Assembly: GCF_014269035.2 (NCBI RefSeq)
Contig: NZ_JABWRP020000008.1
Coordinates: 124,001 to 188,000, forward strand
From: Pseudomonas vlassakiae
GTDB lineage: Bacteria > Pseudomonadota > Gammaproteobacteria > Pseudomonadales > Pseudomonadaceae
Length of the DNA stretch: 64,000 nt
Direction of reading: 5' to 3'
In this document: positions 1-8,462 of the stretch, piece after piece
Layout of the letters: each line of letters begins with the position of its first letter
Position numbering within the stretch: position 1 is the stretch's first letter
The notes under the pieces: model-generated
Seen by the model: only the letters and a program-made list of their open reading frames with translations
Databases searched by the model: none
Told to the model about the DNA's origin: nothing
Program-made: the position numbers and the translations under genes

Positions 1-626
1 CTCTGCGGGTGCTGCGGCTCCTGCAGGCTCTGCAACCGGAACCCGGCCATGTCCAGGGCATTCAGCCAGCTGGCCAAGGTCCGGAAGTACCACGGCATCG
101 GCTGCCAGTCTCCGGCAAACCCGGTAAACGGCTCTTCGCGCCAGCCGTCCTGATAGTTCCCGCCGGCCACGCTCCAGGGGTGCAAGGTCTGGATAACCAG
201 CACGCCACCGGGCGCCAGCCGTGCCTTCATCGCCGCCAGCAAGGGGATGATGTCTTGTTGCAACAAGGCGAAATTGGCACAGATCAGCGTGTAGCCGTGG
301 CCGATATCCACTTCACCTGCGGCGAGCTGCGCATAGCTGGCCTGGTGCACGGGCGTCGAGCCTGCGGCCCGCGCCGCCTCGACCAAGCCGACGTCGCCAT
401 CTACGCCAGTCACTTCGATGCCGCGATCAGCCAGCGCCCGCAGCAACCAGCCTTCGCCGCAACCCAGGTCCAGCACCCGCTCAGGCTGACGACCGAGGGT
501 CGCCAGCAAAATTGCTGAGTCGGTGACCTGCCGGCGGCTTTCGATGGCGCCGCCACGCACCGCCTCTATCCACGCCTGGGCGTTGTGCTGCCAGCTGTGC
601 AGCAGGGCGTCTTCGGGGTTGGGCAT
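1..626 (-). CDS. Class I SAM-dependent methyltransferase (C-terminus cut by window edge)
   Basis: This frame reads without a stop from an ATG at 626 to the left edge, giving 208 residues of an incomplete protein. Residues 51-60 read VLDLGCGEGW, the glycine-rich motif I that binds S-adenosylmethionine in Rossmann-fold methyltransferases. An acidic loop (GVDGD) follows at the expected distance, and there is a later LAPGGVLVIQT strand. The later part is rich in Trp and Tyr (around HPWSV and GDWQPMPWYF), as in small-molecule methyltransferases, but the substrate cannot be read. The frame lies just downstream of the PAP2 gene on the same strand, 27 bases away, so the two may be co-transcribed. Family assignment is firm; the function is unknown. 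Confidence 0.85.
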   Translation of the reverse strand, partial: MPNPEDALLHSWQHNAQAWIEAVRGGAIESRRQVTDSAILLATLGRQPERVLDLGCGEGWLLRALADRGIEVTGVDGDVGLVEAARAAGSTPVHQASYAQLAAGEVDIGHGYTLICANFALLQQDIIPLLAAMKARLAPGGVLVIQTLHPWSVAGGNYQDGWREEPFTGFAGDWQPMPWYFRTLASWLNALDMAGFRLQSLQEPQHPQ

Positions 627-653
627 GTCGCTGATCCTGAGCAGTGGCAATGC

Positions 654-1475
654 TCAAGCATAGGCGTTCACCGTCGCCTTGTCCGCGGGGAACCGAGCGG
701 GCGCCTGGAGCGCCTCGCGCCCATAGAAGCCCAGGGCGGTGGCCCAGGTGGTCAGCCATACGAAGATGCCGGCCCAGAAGGTATGCGACATGTAGTGCCA
801 GCCTTGCAGCACGCGGGTGGTGCCATAGACGAAGCCGATCAGCAGGATGGCCACCAGCAGCTTGCGCGCATGCTGCCAGCGGTAACGCAGCGCCACGAAG
901 TACAGCGCCAGCAGGGTGAAGCCGCTGGACGCGTGGCCGCCCGGCCAGCAACGGCCTTCACCGGCCTTGCTGAACCAACTGAACTGCTCGTACCACTCCA
1001 CGCGCGCCTCTGGGCCACCGTAGAGGGTGGTTTCCACCGGGCAATACACACTGGTGTGGCTTTTCAGGTAGTGAATGACCGTGGTGCACAGGGCAAATGC
1101 CACCACCACGAACAGAAAGTCGCGGCGATGACGGTGGGTGAAACGCAGCACCGGGCTGATTCTGACGGCATTCAGGCCACGGGTGATCAGCGCGTCGGGG
1201 TGGTTGGCCAGGCGCGGCCAGATGAACGACAGCAGCGAACCGATGATCGCCGCCTCACCGGTCCAGTTCGGCAGCACGCGTGGCCATTTGTGGGTCACTT
1301 TTTCGAACAGCTGGTCATGCAGCAGCGGGAACTGCCCGCTGACGGGATCGAGCAACAGGTTGCTGATCCAGCGGTCGAGTTCGGTGAGATCGAACAGCAG
1401 GAACGTGATCACTGCCAGCAGCAGTGGCAATAGCAAATTGTTGACGTAGAACGCGGTGCGTGGAGAAACGGGCAT
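654..1475 (-). CDS. PAP2-family membrane phosphatase
   Basis: A 273-residue integral membrane protein with about six hydrophobic segments. The PAP2 phosphatase signature is present in three parts: K138 with P146 (KSHTSVYCP), PGGH at 178-181, and R221 with H227 (TRVLQGWH). The usual Asp closing the third motif is His231 here. PAP2 enzymes remove phosphate from lipid phosphates or isoprenyl diphosphates at the outer face of the inner membrane. The ATG at 1475 was chosen because it lies two bases after the stop of the Ais-like gene, with AGGG upstream; a start at 1511 would overlap that gene. The tight coupling suggests that both act on the same phosphorylated envelope molecule, an inference. 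Confidence 0.85.
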   Translation of the reverse strand: MPVSPRTAFYVNNLLLPLLLAVITFLLFDLTELDRWISNLLLDPVSGQFPLLHDQLFEKVTHKWPRVLPNWTGEAAIIGSLLSFIWPRLANHPDALITRGLNAVRISPVLRFTHRHRRDFLFVVVAFALCTTVIHYLKSHTSVYCPVETTLYGGPEARVEWYEQFSWFSKAGEGRCWPGGHASSGFTLLALYFVALRYRWQHARKLLVAILLIGFVYGTTRVLQGWHYMSHTFWAGIFVWLTTWATALGFYGREALQAPARFPADKATVNAYA

Positions 1476-1477
1476 GC

Positions 1478-2155
1478 TTACATCCCTGTGCTGCTGTTGA
1501 GTGTCTGCCATTGGTTGGCGTTGAGTTGCCCGAGCAAGTGGGCCTTGCCGTTGCTGTCTTTGCTGACGAACAGTGCACTGGCATAGCCGGCAACCCGTTC
1601 GCCGCCTGCGACGCGCAGCTGCCGCTCGAGGTGGTCGATGCAGCCGCTGTGGGTGATCAGCACCAGGTTGTGACCCTCGCGCTTGTGAGCCAGGGCAGCG
1701 TTGGCAAAGGTACTGTCACAGCGTGCCAGCCAGTCCTGGGTTTCGATGGCTTTGCCAAACACGGCTGATGCCGTCTGCTGGGTGCGCACCTCCGGGCTGC
1801 TGAGGATATCGGCGTCGGCCAGGCCCAGGTGGCGGATGCCCTCGCCAACGGCGCTCGCGGCCTGGTTGCCCTCCACGGTGATGCCGGCAGGGTCGCCAAG
1901 GCAGGCATGGTTGGAGCGGTCGCAGCGTTCGGCATGACGGATCAGGACAATCACCTGGCCGCTGTTCCAGGCGCTGTAGACGCCGTGCTCGCTCATCAGC
2001 TGCGCGCTGCCCAGGTTGCTGACATGCGGACGCAGCACATGCCAAAGGCCGAACGCCGTGAAGGCCAGCACCACGGCCAGTAGCCAGGCAGCAGGCAGCT
2101 GACGGCCTTTGAGGCGCACAAGGCGCGGGTGCGTCGCAATTACATTTTCCAGCAT
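1478..2155 (-). CDS. Ais-like histidine phosphatase, membrane-anchored
   Basis: A 225-residue protein with an N-terminal membrane anchor (about residues 22-40) followed by a periplasmic histidine-phosphatase domain. The phosphate-binding motif RHAERCDRS (R73, H74) and GITVEGNQ match the Ais/PmrG family, which in enterobacteria is linked to removal of lipopolysaccharide heptose phosphates. The second catalytic His is in THSG (H169). It is the first gene of a pair with the PAP2 phosphatase, whose start is two bases beyond its stop. Identity to the Ais family is judged from motifs only; the true substrate in this organism is not known. Confidence 0.8.
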   Translation of the reverse strand: MLENVIATHPRLVRLKGRQLPAAWLLAVVLAFTAFGLWHVLRPHVSNLGSAQLMSEHGVYSAWNSGQVIVLIRHAERCDRSNHACLGDPAGITVEGNQAASAVGEGIRHLGLADADILSSPEVRTQQTASAVFGKAIETQDWLARCDSTFANAALAHKREGHNLVLITHSGCIDHLERQLRVAGGERVAGYASALFVSKDSNGKAHLLGQLNANQWQTLNSSTGM

Positions 2156-2332
2156 GCTGCCACTCCGGGGACAAGGCTGGCTGCACCTTATCCTCGGCTT
2201 TGTGGCCCGTTAGTGAAGCGGATGTGAAAATTGTCTTAGCCCACACGCTGGCCCACGCCGAGGATTTTTTCCGCAGGTTGCGGCGGCTTGTGATGCACAC
2301 GGTATGATTCGCGCCCGCAACTGGAGCCCTCC

Positions 2333-2533
2333 ATGGCCAAAGACATCGAAAACCCCTGCGTCGCGCTGTGCCAGCTCAACAGCGAGTTGTGCGTGAGCTG
2401 CGGTCGCACCCGTGAAGAAATCCGCAAGTGGCGCGGCATGAAGCGCCCGGAGAAGATGGCCACCGTGCAACGCGCGGCCACGCGAATGAAGGCCATCACC
2501 AAGAAGAACACCAAGCGCCAGGGCAACGACTGA
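2333..2533 (+). CDS. DUF1289 small Cys-rich protein
   Basis: A 66-residue cytoplasmic protein with the DUF1289 pattern: NPCVALCQLN, then LCVSCGRTREEIRKW. Four cysteines in two pairs could bind a metal such as zinc or iron, which is usual speculation for this family. The C-terminus is strongly basic (ITKKNTKRQ). GGAG sits 11 bases before the ATG. It stands alone between the divergent Ais-like gene and the LysE transporter gene 52 bases downstream. No function has been established for the family to my knowledge. Confidence 0.85.
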   Translation: MAKDIENPCVALCQLNSELCVSCGRTREEIRKWRGMKRPEKMATVQRAATRMKAITKKNTKRQGND

Positions 2534-2585
2534 AGCCGCTGGACTGTGTAAGATGCAGGCTTCGCAACGTTCGTGAGCTTGCCGT

Positions 2586-3233
2586 ATGGATACCCACTCG
2601 CTTCTTGCCTTCACCCTGGTCGCTGCAATTGCCATCGCCAGCCCGGGGCCTGCCACGCTGATGGCCATCAACAACAGTATCAACCATGGCCAGCGCAGTA
2701 CCCTGTGGTCGTCGCTGGGCAATGGCACGGGCCTGTTCTGCCTGTCGGCGGCAGCCATGCTCGGGCTCGGCGCTTTGTTGGCCAGTTCCGAAATGCTGTT
2801 CAACGCGGTCAAGCTGATCGGTGCTGGCTACCTGTTCTACCTCGGTGCCCGACAGTTGCTCAAGAAAGGCCCGATGCTGGTCGACCAGGCGGCAGCGAAG
2901 GTGAGCAAGCCGACTCCCCTGAAGTTGTACAAGTCGGCGTTCCTGACCGCCGTCACCAACCCCAAGGCAACCATGTTCTTCACTGCGCTGTTCCCGCAGT
3001 TCATCGACCAGGGCACGGCGTTGCTGCCGCAGTTCCTGACCCTGACCGGGATTTTCGTGGCGTTGTCGCTGATCTCGCTGACCCTGTATGCGGCGCTGGC
3101 GTCGCGGGCCAAGGGCGTGCTCACCCGGCCGGCGCTGTCGCGCTGGGTAAGCCGGGTAGTCGGCACGACCTTCATCGGCTTTGGTGCGGCGATTCTGACC
3201 ATGCGCCGCCAGGCCGGTTCGGCGCCACTCTAG
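2586..3233 (+). CDS. LysE/RhtB-family amino-acid exporter
   Basis: A 215-residue inner-membrane protein with about six hydrophobic segments. The N-terminal part IASPGPATLMAINNSINHG is the conserved LysE/RhtB signature, and YLFYLGARQLLKK and NPKATMFFTALFPQF match later conserved blocks. The length is typical of the family, which exports amino acids or their analogues in exchange for protons. The substrate cannot be predicted. It converges with the AraC-family gene, with only 14 bases between the stops. Confidence 0.9.
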   Translation: MDTHSLLAFTLVAAIAIASPGPATLMAINNSINHGQRSTLWSSLGNGTGLFCLSAAAMLGLGALLASSEMLFNAVKLIGAGYLFYLGARQLLKKGPMLVDQAAAKVSKPTPLKLYKSAFLTAVTNPKATMFFTALFPQFIDQGTALLPQFLTLTGIFVALSLISLTLYAALASRAKGVLTRPALSRWVSRVVGTTFIGFGAAILTMRRQAGSAPL

Positions 3234-3247
3234 TCCCTGCGTGTCGC

Positions 3248-4117
3248 CTACTTCAACGGAATGTAAACGTCGGTTTGCCAGTGCTCCAGCGGTGTCTCGG
3301 GGTAGACACTCAGGTAATGGAAAAACAACGGGTGGTCGCGCAGCTCTTCGTTGCTGGAGGGTAGCCAGTCGCGGTAAAGCGGGTAGAGGGTTTCGCCGAT
3401 GTAGTCAGGCGAGCCTGCATGGCGAATGACGGCACATCGCCCGGCAGGGATGACCCGCTCCTGCACGCTGAAGGTATTGGGCATTATGGCTTCAGCTATC
3501 TCGCCACAGATCGCGAAGTGGAAATCGTCTTCCGCAACGGTGTCAGGGTTGTTGTACGGAATGCCGAAGGTGCGGCTCTGGGCTACCGGTGACTGACCGC
3601 TGTGCAGGCGCCATTGGCGAAAGCGTTCGACGCTTTCGCCGAGCAGGCCCGGTGCGCCATGGTGTTCGAGTGCCGCCACGCGGGTTTCGGCAAATTCCAC
3701 GATTCGTATCTGCATGCTGATGCTCCTGGACAAGTGAGGGACCACGAATACCGCACTCCAGGCCTGCCAGTTCGGAGCTTTGGCAAACACACTGGGCGCC
3801 CTGCCGAAAGCCCGCTTGAACGCCCTGGAAAACGCTTCGGGGCTTTCGAAACCCGCTGCGAATGCGACTTCCAGCACAGGGGTTGCAGGCGAGGCGACCA
3901 GTTGATGTGCCGCGCGCCGAAGCCGAACCAGCTGTACATACCGCGAAACGGGAATGCCTATGTACGCGGAGAACTGCCGATGAAAGTGATACGCCGAGAA
4001 GTTGGCGATCTGGCTCAGGGCGTTCACAGACAGGTCACCTTCGAGATGGCTGTCGATGTAGGCGAGCACGGCTTCGAACCGTCTGGCGTAGGCGGGGCTG
4101 GGCTGTATGTCAGTCAA
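3248..4117 (-). CDS. AraC-family regulator with GyrI-like effector domain
   Basis: A 289-residue two-domain regulator. Residues about 8-110 form the two helix-turn-helix units of AraC proteins (LSQIANFSAYHFHRQFSAYIG and VAFAAGFESPEAFSRAFKRAFG). From about residue 137 a GyrI-like/SOUL-type ligand-binding domain follows (IRIVEFAETRVAALEHHG). This layout, with DNA binding first, is the Rob/SoxS-GyrI type that senses small amphipathic molecules. It faces the LysE exporter gene convergently, so control of that exporter is possible but unproven. Confidence 0.88.
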   Translation of the reverse strand: MTDIQPSPAYARRFEAVLAYIDSHLEGDLSVNALSQIANFSAYHFHRQFSAYIGIPVSRYVQLVRLRRAAHQLVASPATPVLEVAFAAGFESPEAFSRAFKRAFGRAPSVFAKAPNWQAWSAVFVVPHLSRSISMQIRIVEFAETRVAALEHHGAPGLLGESVERFRQWRLHSGQSPVAQSRTFGIPYNNPDTVAEDDFHFAICGEIAEAIMPNTFSVQERVIPAGRCAVIRHAGSPDYIGETLYPLYRDWLPSSNEELRDHPLFFHYLSVYPETPLEHWQTDVYIPLK

Positions 4118-4212
4118 CGTACGGAGTCTCTGGAAGTGCGGTGAGCACTAGCATCTGCCGATCAGCCCTTGTCGTGCCTAGCCGTGATTGCTCTATCGGC
4201 ACTTGCCTGGGT

Positions 4213-4386
4213 TCAGGCTTGCACGGCAGGGGTATCGGCGCCGGCAGCGGCCTGTGCCTCGGCATCCAGCTTCGCCCGGTCGGCCTTGCTGATGTACTTG
4301 GGCTTGTTGCTCTTGGGCGCCAGCTTGGCATTGGCCTTTTTCTGGTGGGCCTTGAGCAGCTGTTTGAGTTTCTTCTGGCGGTTCAT
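4213..4386 (-). CDS. DUF2986 small basic protein
   Basis: A 57-residue, lysine-rich protein that begins MNRQKKLKQLLKAHQKK and contains SNKPKYISKADRAKL, the pattern of the DUF2986 family found in gamma-proteobacteria. The ATG at 4386 was preferred to an upstream in-frame start at 4476, because the family starts at MNR(Q/R)KK. The C-terminus is a low-complexity Ala-rich tail. The function is unknown; the charge suggests nucleic-acid or ribosome association, which is only a guess. Confidence 0.75.
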   Translation of the reverse strand: MNRQKKLKQLLKAHQKKANAKLAPKSNKPKYISKADRAKLDAEAQAAAGADTPAVQA

Positions 4387-4503
4387 TGTCCATCTCTGAT
4401 GTGCAGCGTAGGCCGCGCATTGTACCTCGGGAACTTCAGGCTGCGGGCCCGGTCTGTAGCCTCTCGCCAAATTCACCTGACGCTCCTTCGAGTGCCCACT
4501 CCC

Positions 4504-4908
4504 ATGCCAAACCAGCGCCTGCTGTCAGCACTGTTCCTGTTGTTCAGCACCATTGCCTGCCAAGTCGTGCAGGCGGGTTCATACTCGGCAACGGCACGCA
4601 GCAACAATGCCTCGACCCAGCTGATCGAGCGCGCTTCGCGCCAGTATGAAGAAGGCAGGCTGGACCAAGCCGCCGCCACGCTGGAGCGCGCCCTGCAGAT
4701 CCAGCCAGGCAACGCGGCCACGTTGCACTATCTGGGCGTGCTGCGCCTGGAGCAGGGGCAGTATGAACAGGCCGAAGTGCTGGCGGTGCGTTCCAACCAG
4801 CGGGTTGGCGGCAACAGCGCCCTGCGCAATCGCAACTACCAACTGATCCAGGCTGCCCAGAAGGCCAGAAGCGCTGGCAGGGTGGTCGTGACCGGCCAGG
4901 CAAGGTGA
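4504..4908 (+). CDS. Exported tetratricopeptide-repeat protein
   Basis: A 134-residue protein with an N-terminal signal sequence (LLSALFLLFSTIACQVVQAG, cleavage near residue 24) and two TPR units: ASRQYEEGRLDQAAATLERALQIQPGNAATLHYLG and LRLEQGQYEQAEVLAVRSNQ. TPR proteins mediate protein contacts, here in the periplasm. The same frame is open upstream to 3862, but the ATG at 4504 is the one placed just before the signal peptide. No operon partner is evident. Confidence 0.82.
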   Translation: MPNQRLLSALFLLFSTIACQVVQAGSYSATARSNNASTQLIERASRQYEEGRLDQAAATLERALQIQPGNAATLHYLGVLRLEQGQYEQAEVLAVRSNQRVGGNSALRNRNYQLIQAAQKARSAGRVVVTGQAR

Positions 4909-5036
4909 CACGCGCGGATCAGCCAAGCCTGGCGCCATTGGATTGATGAATTTTGTTCCTTCCATATAGGAGAATTGGCCATTAATTGACGGTAATGGAA
5001 TGAATAAACTGGGCGGCCACCCACCGGAGCCTCCCA

Positions 5037-6221
5037 ATGTCTGCTTACGAAACAACCGCTCAGGTTGCTTCCTCTCCCAGAAGTGCAGGAATCAGCATCG
5101 CGATCCTGGCCTTTTCCGCCTTTCTCATCGTTACCACCGAATTCCTCATCGTAGGGCTGCTTCCCGCGCTGGCCAGGGACCTGAGCATTTCGATTGCCAT
5201 GGCCGGGCAACTGGTGACGCTGTTCGCCTTCACCGTGATGGTGTCCGGTCCGCCGCTGACGGCGGCGCTGTCACACCTGCCGCGAAAGAAACTGTTCATC
5301 GGCATCTTGCTGCTGTTCGCCGCGGCCAACGCGGTGGCCGCCGCCTCAAGCAGCTTCTGGCTGCTTGCCGTGGCCCGTGTCGTGCCTGCCTTGGCTTTGC
5401 CGGTGTTCTGGGGCACAGCCAGCGAGACCGCCGGGCAACTGGCCGGGCCGCAGCGGGCGGGGCAGGCTATTTCACGGGTGTACCTGGGGATATCGGCGGC
5501 CATGTTGCTGGGCATCCCGCTGGGTACCGTGGCGGCCAGTGCGATCGGCTGGAGAGGGGCTTTCTGGCTGCTCGCCGGGCTGTCGTTGCTCATGGCGGCG
5601 GCCATGTGGATCTACATGCCGAGCGTGGCGCGCACGGCCAAGGTGGATTTCCTCCAGCAGGCACGGATTTTCAAGGAACCGCGTTTCCTGGCCAACGTAC
5701 TGCTTTCGGTGGTGGTGTTCAGTGCCATGTTCATCGCCTACACCTACCTGGCCGACATCCTCGAGCGTGTCGCAGGCGTGGCACCTGCCGATGTTGGTTG
5801 GTGGATGATGGGCTTTGGCGCCATTGGCCTGGTGGGTAACTGGATGGGTGGCAAGGCAGTCGACCAGTCGCCGATCAAAGCCACCATCGGCTTTCTCGCG
5901 TTGCTTGCGCTGGGCATGGCCGTGGCCGTTCCGCTGGCTCAAGATGGCTGGCTGTTCTGTGTTGCGCTTGGGCTGTGGGGCATCGCCAATACAGCGCTTT
6001 ACCCGGTCAGCCAGGTGCGGGTCATGCATTCGGTCAGCCACGCACAGGCGCTGGCGGGCACCAGCAATGTCTCGGCGGCCAATGCCGGCATTGGAGTGGG
6101 TGCGATCGTCGGCGGCATGACCGTGTCGAACCTCGGCGTCGGCTACCTCGGCTATGTGGCTGCAGCTGTTGCGCTGTTCGCGATGCTGCTGGCGCTGGTC
6201 ATTCTCCGCCTTGAGCGTTAG
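5037..6221 (+). CDS. MFS efflux transporter, DHA1 type
   Basis: A 394-residue inner-membrane protein with 12 predicted hydrophobic segments. The first reads AFLIVTTEFLIVGLLPALARDL, the pattern of the AraJ/YdhP/PbuE-type DHA1 exporters. Other conserved parts are LSHLPRKKLFIG between segments 2 and 3 and GWRGAFWLLAGLSLLMA. Members export sugars, purine analogues or drugs; the substrate here is unknown. GGAG precedes the ATG by eight bases. It converges with a LysR gene (6232-7164) with ten bases between stops, so that regulator may or may not be related. Confidence 0.87.
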   Translation: MSAYETTAQVASSPRSAGISIAILAFSAFLIVTTEFLIVGLLPALARDLSISIAMAGQLVTLFAFTVMVSGPPLTAALSHLPRKKLFIGILLLFAAANAVAAASSSFWLLAVARVVPALALPVFWGTASETAGQLAGPQRAGQAISRVYLGISAAMLLGIPLGTVAASAIGWRGAFWLLAGLSLLMAAAMWIYMPSVARTAKVDFLQQARIFKEPRFLANVLLSVVVFSAMFIAYTYLADILERVAGVAPADVGWWMMGFGAIGLVGNWMGGKAVDQSPIKATIGFLALLALGMAVAVPLAQDGWLFCVALGLWGIANTALYPVSQVRVMHSVSHAQALAGTSNVSAANAGIGVGAIVGGMTVSNLGVGYLGYVAAAVALFAMLLALVILRLER

Positions 6222-6231
6222 GACAGGGCGG

Positions 6232-7164
6232 TCAGCTGTCACCACGCCGGCTGCCATGGGGCGTCAGCCGCGGCAGCAAGTAGTCCAGCAGTGCGCGGAC
6301 CTTGGGCTGGTTCTCGCGGCTTTTCAGCCAGACCAGGTTCATGGGCAGGCCGTCCGTTGCCAGTTCTGGCAGCACCTCGACCAGCGTGCCTTGGTCGAGG
6401 TGCCGTTGGGTCAGCCAGGTCGGCAGCTGGCCAATGCCATGCCCGGCGAGCACAGCGGCCACTTCACCCTCGCCATCGCCGACTGCGATGCGTGCCTGCG
6501 GCGTACGCCGCTCCATCTCTCCCGGCTGCCGGCCTTTGAAGAACCATGGGCTGACCTGGCCGTCGCCGTGCCCATAGCCGACGCAGTGATGCTGATCGAG
6601 ATCATCTTCGCTTTGCGGGGTGCCGTGCTGCGCAAGGTAGCCGGGTGAGGCGCAGAAGATCAGGCGCTGGGCGCCGAAATACTGATGGCCAAGGCTGGCT
6701 GGCCAGGCATCCGCGCCGCCGATGCGCACGACGATGTCGATGCCTTCGTGCTGCGGGTCGATAAAGCGGTCGGTAAACGAGATGTGCGGTCGCAGCAACG
6801 GATGCTGGTGGATGAAATCCAGGATCAGCGGCAGCACATGCAACCGGCCATACGAGGCTGGCAAATCGATCCGCACCTTGCCGTGAGGCTCGTCGCCCTG
6901 GGCGCTGAGCGCATGCTCGACCTGCTCCAGGTCGGCCAGTACCGACGTACAGGTGCGGTAGAACGTGATACCCGCCTCGGTCAGCGCCAAGGTGCGGGTG
7001 GTACGGTTGAACAGCCGTACCCCAAGGCGTTCCTCCAGGCGCGCGACACTCTTGCTCACAGCCGATCCGGTGAGGTTCAGCCGTTCGGCCGCGGCAGTGA
7101 AGCTGCCCAGGTCAGCGACCGCGACAAAGACGTCGAGACCCTTCAATCGTTCAGATGAAAACAT
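6232..7164 (-). CDS. LysR-family transcriptional regulator
   Basis: A 310-residue protein. Residues about 5-64 form the winged helix-turn-helix (LDVFVAVADLGSFTAAAERLNLTGSAVSKSVARLEERLG), followed by the usual co-inducer binding domain. The domain has the features of the common group that regulates oxidoreductases and efflux pumps (RIDLPASYGRLHVLPLILDF). It converges on the DHA1 exporter gene. There is no divergent target next to its start; the small reading frame at 7241-7339 is the closest feature. The effector is not predictable. Confidence 0.9.
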   Translation of the reverse strand: MFSSERLKGLDVFVAVADLGSFTAAAERLNLTGSAVSKSVARLEERLGVRLFNRTTRTLALTEAGITFYRTCTSVLADLEQVEHALSAQGDEPHGKVRIDLPASYGRLHVLPLILDFIHQHPLLRPHISFTDRFIDPQHEGIDIVVRIGGADAWPASLGHQYFGAQRLIFCASPGYLAQHGTPQSEDDLDQHHCVGYGHGDGQVSPWFFKGRQPGEMERRTPQARIAVGDGEGEVAAVLAGHGIGQLPTWLTQRHLDQGTLVEVLPELATDGLPMNLVWLKSRENQPKVRALLDYLLPRLTPHGSRRGDS

Positions 7165-7467
7165 TCGCGTCCCCGGTTGAGCGCCATGGAACAGGAATTG
7201 CTGGCAATGCTGTAAAGCTCACCAGGCGGGGGATACGCCCATGCTCGTGGAAGACCACTGCTTCATGTTCCTCGTGGTGATGATCGTGCTGGCCGTGGAT
7301 GCGGTGGCGCTCACCCTTTATTGGCGCAGCAAACCCTGACCCCAGCCTCGGGGGCAGGATACCCCCTGGTCGGGGCCTTTGCGATGAATGATCGACTGGC
7401 ACCGCTTCCAAACCTGCGGTGACGGCGGTAGCCTCGGTAGACCTTCGCCGATAGAAATTCCATTCCC
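7165..7467. other. 303-base gap between two LysR genes
   Basis: This gap separates the divergent starts of two LysR-family genes and must hold the promoters of both. It contains one plausible short membrane-protein frame (7241-7339, listed separately). Reverse-strand frames here have no family resemblance and were rejected. No clear terminator hairpin was found. Confidence 0.5.
7241..7339 (+). CDS. Possible 32-residue single-span membrane protein
   Basis: An ATG-to-TGA frame encoding 32 residues. A hydrophobic stretch of about 18 residues (FLVVMIVLAVDAVALTLY) is followed by a positively charged end (WRSKP), which fits a small single-pass membrane protein. GGGGGAT lies about ten bases before the ATG. 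An internal ATG at 7265 would give a shorter form with almost only the membrane span. I know no family for it, and the evidence is only composition and position in an otherwise empty gap. Confidence 0.35.
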   Translation: MLVEDHCFMFLVVMIVLAVDAVALTLYWRSKP

Positions 7468-8361
7468 ATGCCTGCTGGTTTTCCCGGGTTGCCCTCACTC
7501 AATGCGCTGCGTGTGTTCGAAGTGGTGGCGCGTCAGTTGAACTTCCGCCTCGCCGCCGAGGAGCTGGGCGTGACCCAGGCGGCTGTCGCCCAGCAGGTGC
7601 GCGGGCTGGAAGCCAGCCTGCAGGTACGCCTGTTCGAGCGCCTGCCCCGGGGCGTCAGGCTGACCGATGCCGGGCGTGGCTATGCCGCGAGTATCCGCAG
7701 CGCCTTGGGCATGATCGACGAAGCCACCCGGCTGCTGCGCCCGGCGCCTTCCCAGCTCACGGTCAGCGTGACGCCTACCTTTGCTTCGAAGTGGCTGATT
7801 CCAAGGCTCGGCCACTTCGCCGAGGCCTACCCCGACATCGATCTGCGCCTGCTGGCCAGCGAACGCCTCGCACACTTCCATACCGATGGTGTCGACATCG
7901 CCGTGCGCTACGGCCAGCCGCCGTTCGCTGGCGGGCTGAACGCAGAGCTGCTGATGGAGCAGCGCATCGTCGCGGTGGCGAGCCCGGCACTGGTGGCTGA
8001 AATGGGCAGGCCAGACAGCTTTGCCGCCTTGCAGCGCTATGTCGCCTTGCACGATGGGCACAACTTCTGGCCGCAGTTCACCGCCGCCTTGTTCCCTGCG
8101 CATCCGAAGCCGACGGCCAAGAGTGTGCGATTCAACCAGACATCGCTGGCCATCGACGCTGCCGTCGGCGGGCAGGGTGTAGCACTCGCCAGCCATGCCT
8201 TTGTCAAGGACGACATCGCTGCAGGCAGGCTGCAGCAGGTGTTTGCTCAGCAGCTGCGGCTGGACAAGGCCTTCTACCTGGTCTGGCCTCGCAAGGCGCA
8301 GGAGACGCCAGCACTGGGTTTTGTCAGAGCGTGGCTGAAAAGCCAGGTAGGCGATAGTTAA
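7468..8361 (+). CDS. LysR-family regulator, GcvA-like
   Basis: A 297-residue LysR protein. The N-terminus (LPSLNALRVFEVVARQLNFRLAAEELGVTQAAVAQQVRGLE) has the PSLNALR...F start typical of the GcvA subgroup. The substrate domain includes SVTPTFASKWLIPRLGHF and VDIAVRYG, which are also characteristic. GcvA-type regulators control amino-acid, beta-lactamase or dehydrogenase genes. The SDR gene starts 101 bases downstream on the same strand, and an inverted repeat lies in that gap (8420-8446), so it may be the target. Confidence 0.9.
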   Translation: MPAGFPGLPSLNALRVFEVVARQLNFRLAAEELGVTQAAVAQQVRGLEASLQVRLFERLPRGVRLTDAGRGYAASIRSALGMIDEATRLLRPAPSQLTVSVTPTFASKWLIPRLGHFAEAYPDIDLRLLASERLAHFHTDGVDIAVRYGQPPFAGGLNAELLMEQRIVAVASPALVAEMGRPDSFAALQRYVALHDGHNFWPQFTAALFPAHPKPTAKSVRFNQTSLAIDAAVGGQGVALASHAFVKDDIAAGRLQQVFAQQLRLDKAFYLVWPRKAQETPALGFVRAWLKSQVGDS

Positions 8362-8419
8362 TCTACTGCCTGCGCAAACGTTGACTGCCTCCCTCGGCCA
8401 GTGGGTGGCTGCTAGTGTG

Positions 8420-8446
8420 ATGGAACTCGCAACTGCACTGTTCCAT
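8420..8446. promoter_or_regulatory. Inverted repeat ATGGAAC/GTTCCAT upstream of the SDR gene
   Basis: Two perfect 7-base arms, ATGGAAC (8420-8426) and GTTCCAT (8440-8446), are separated by 13 bases, with 20 bases between arm centres (about two helical turns). They end 16 bases before the SDR start codon. The spacing suits a dimeric regulator such as the neighbouring GcvA-like LysR protein. The assignment is an inference from position and symmetry. Confidence 0.35.
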
Positions 8447-8462
8447 TACCCGAGGAGGCAAC

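Noticed and set aside
7151..7498. A 115-codon frame on the minus strand between the two LysR genes
   Set aside because: It overlaps both regulator starts, is low-complexity and His/Arg-rich, and has no ribosome site or family resemblance.
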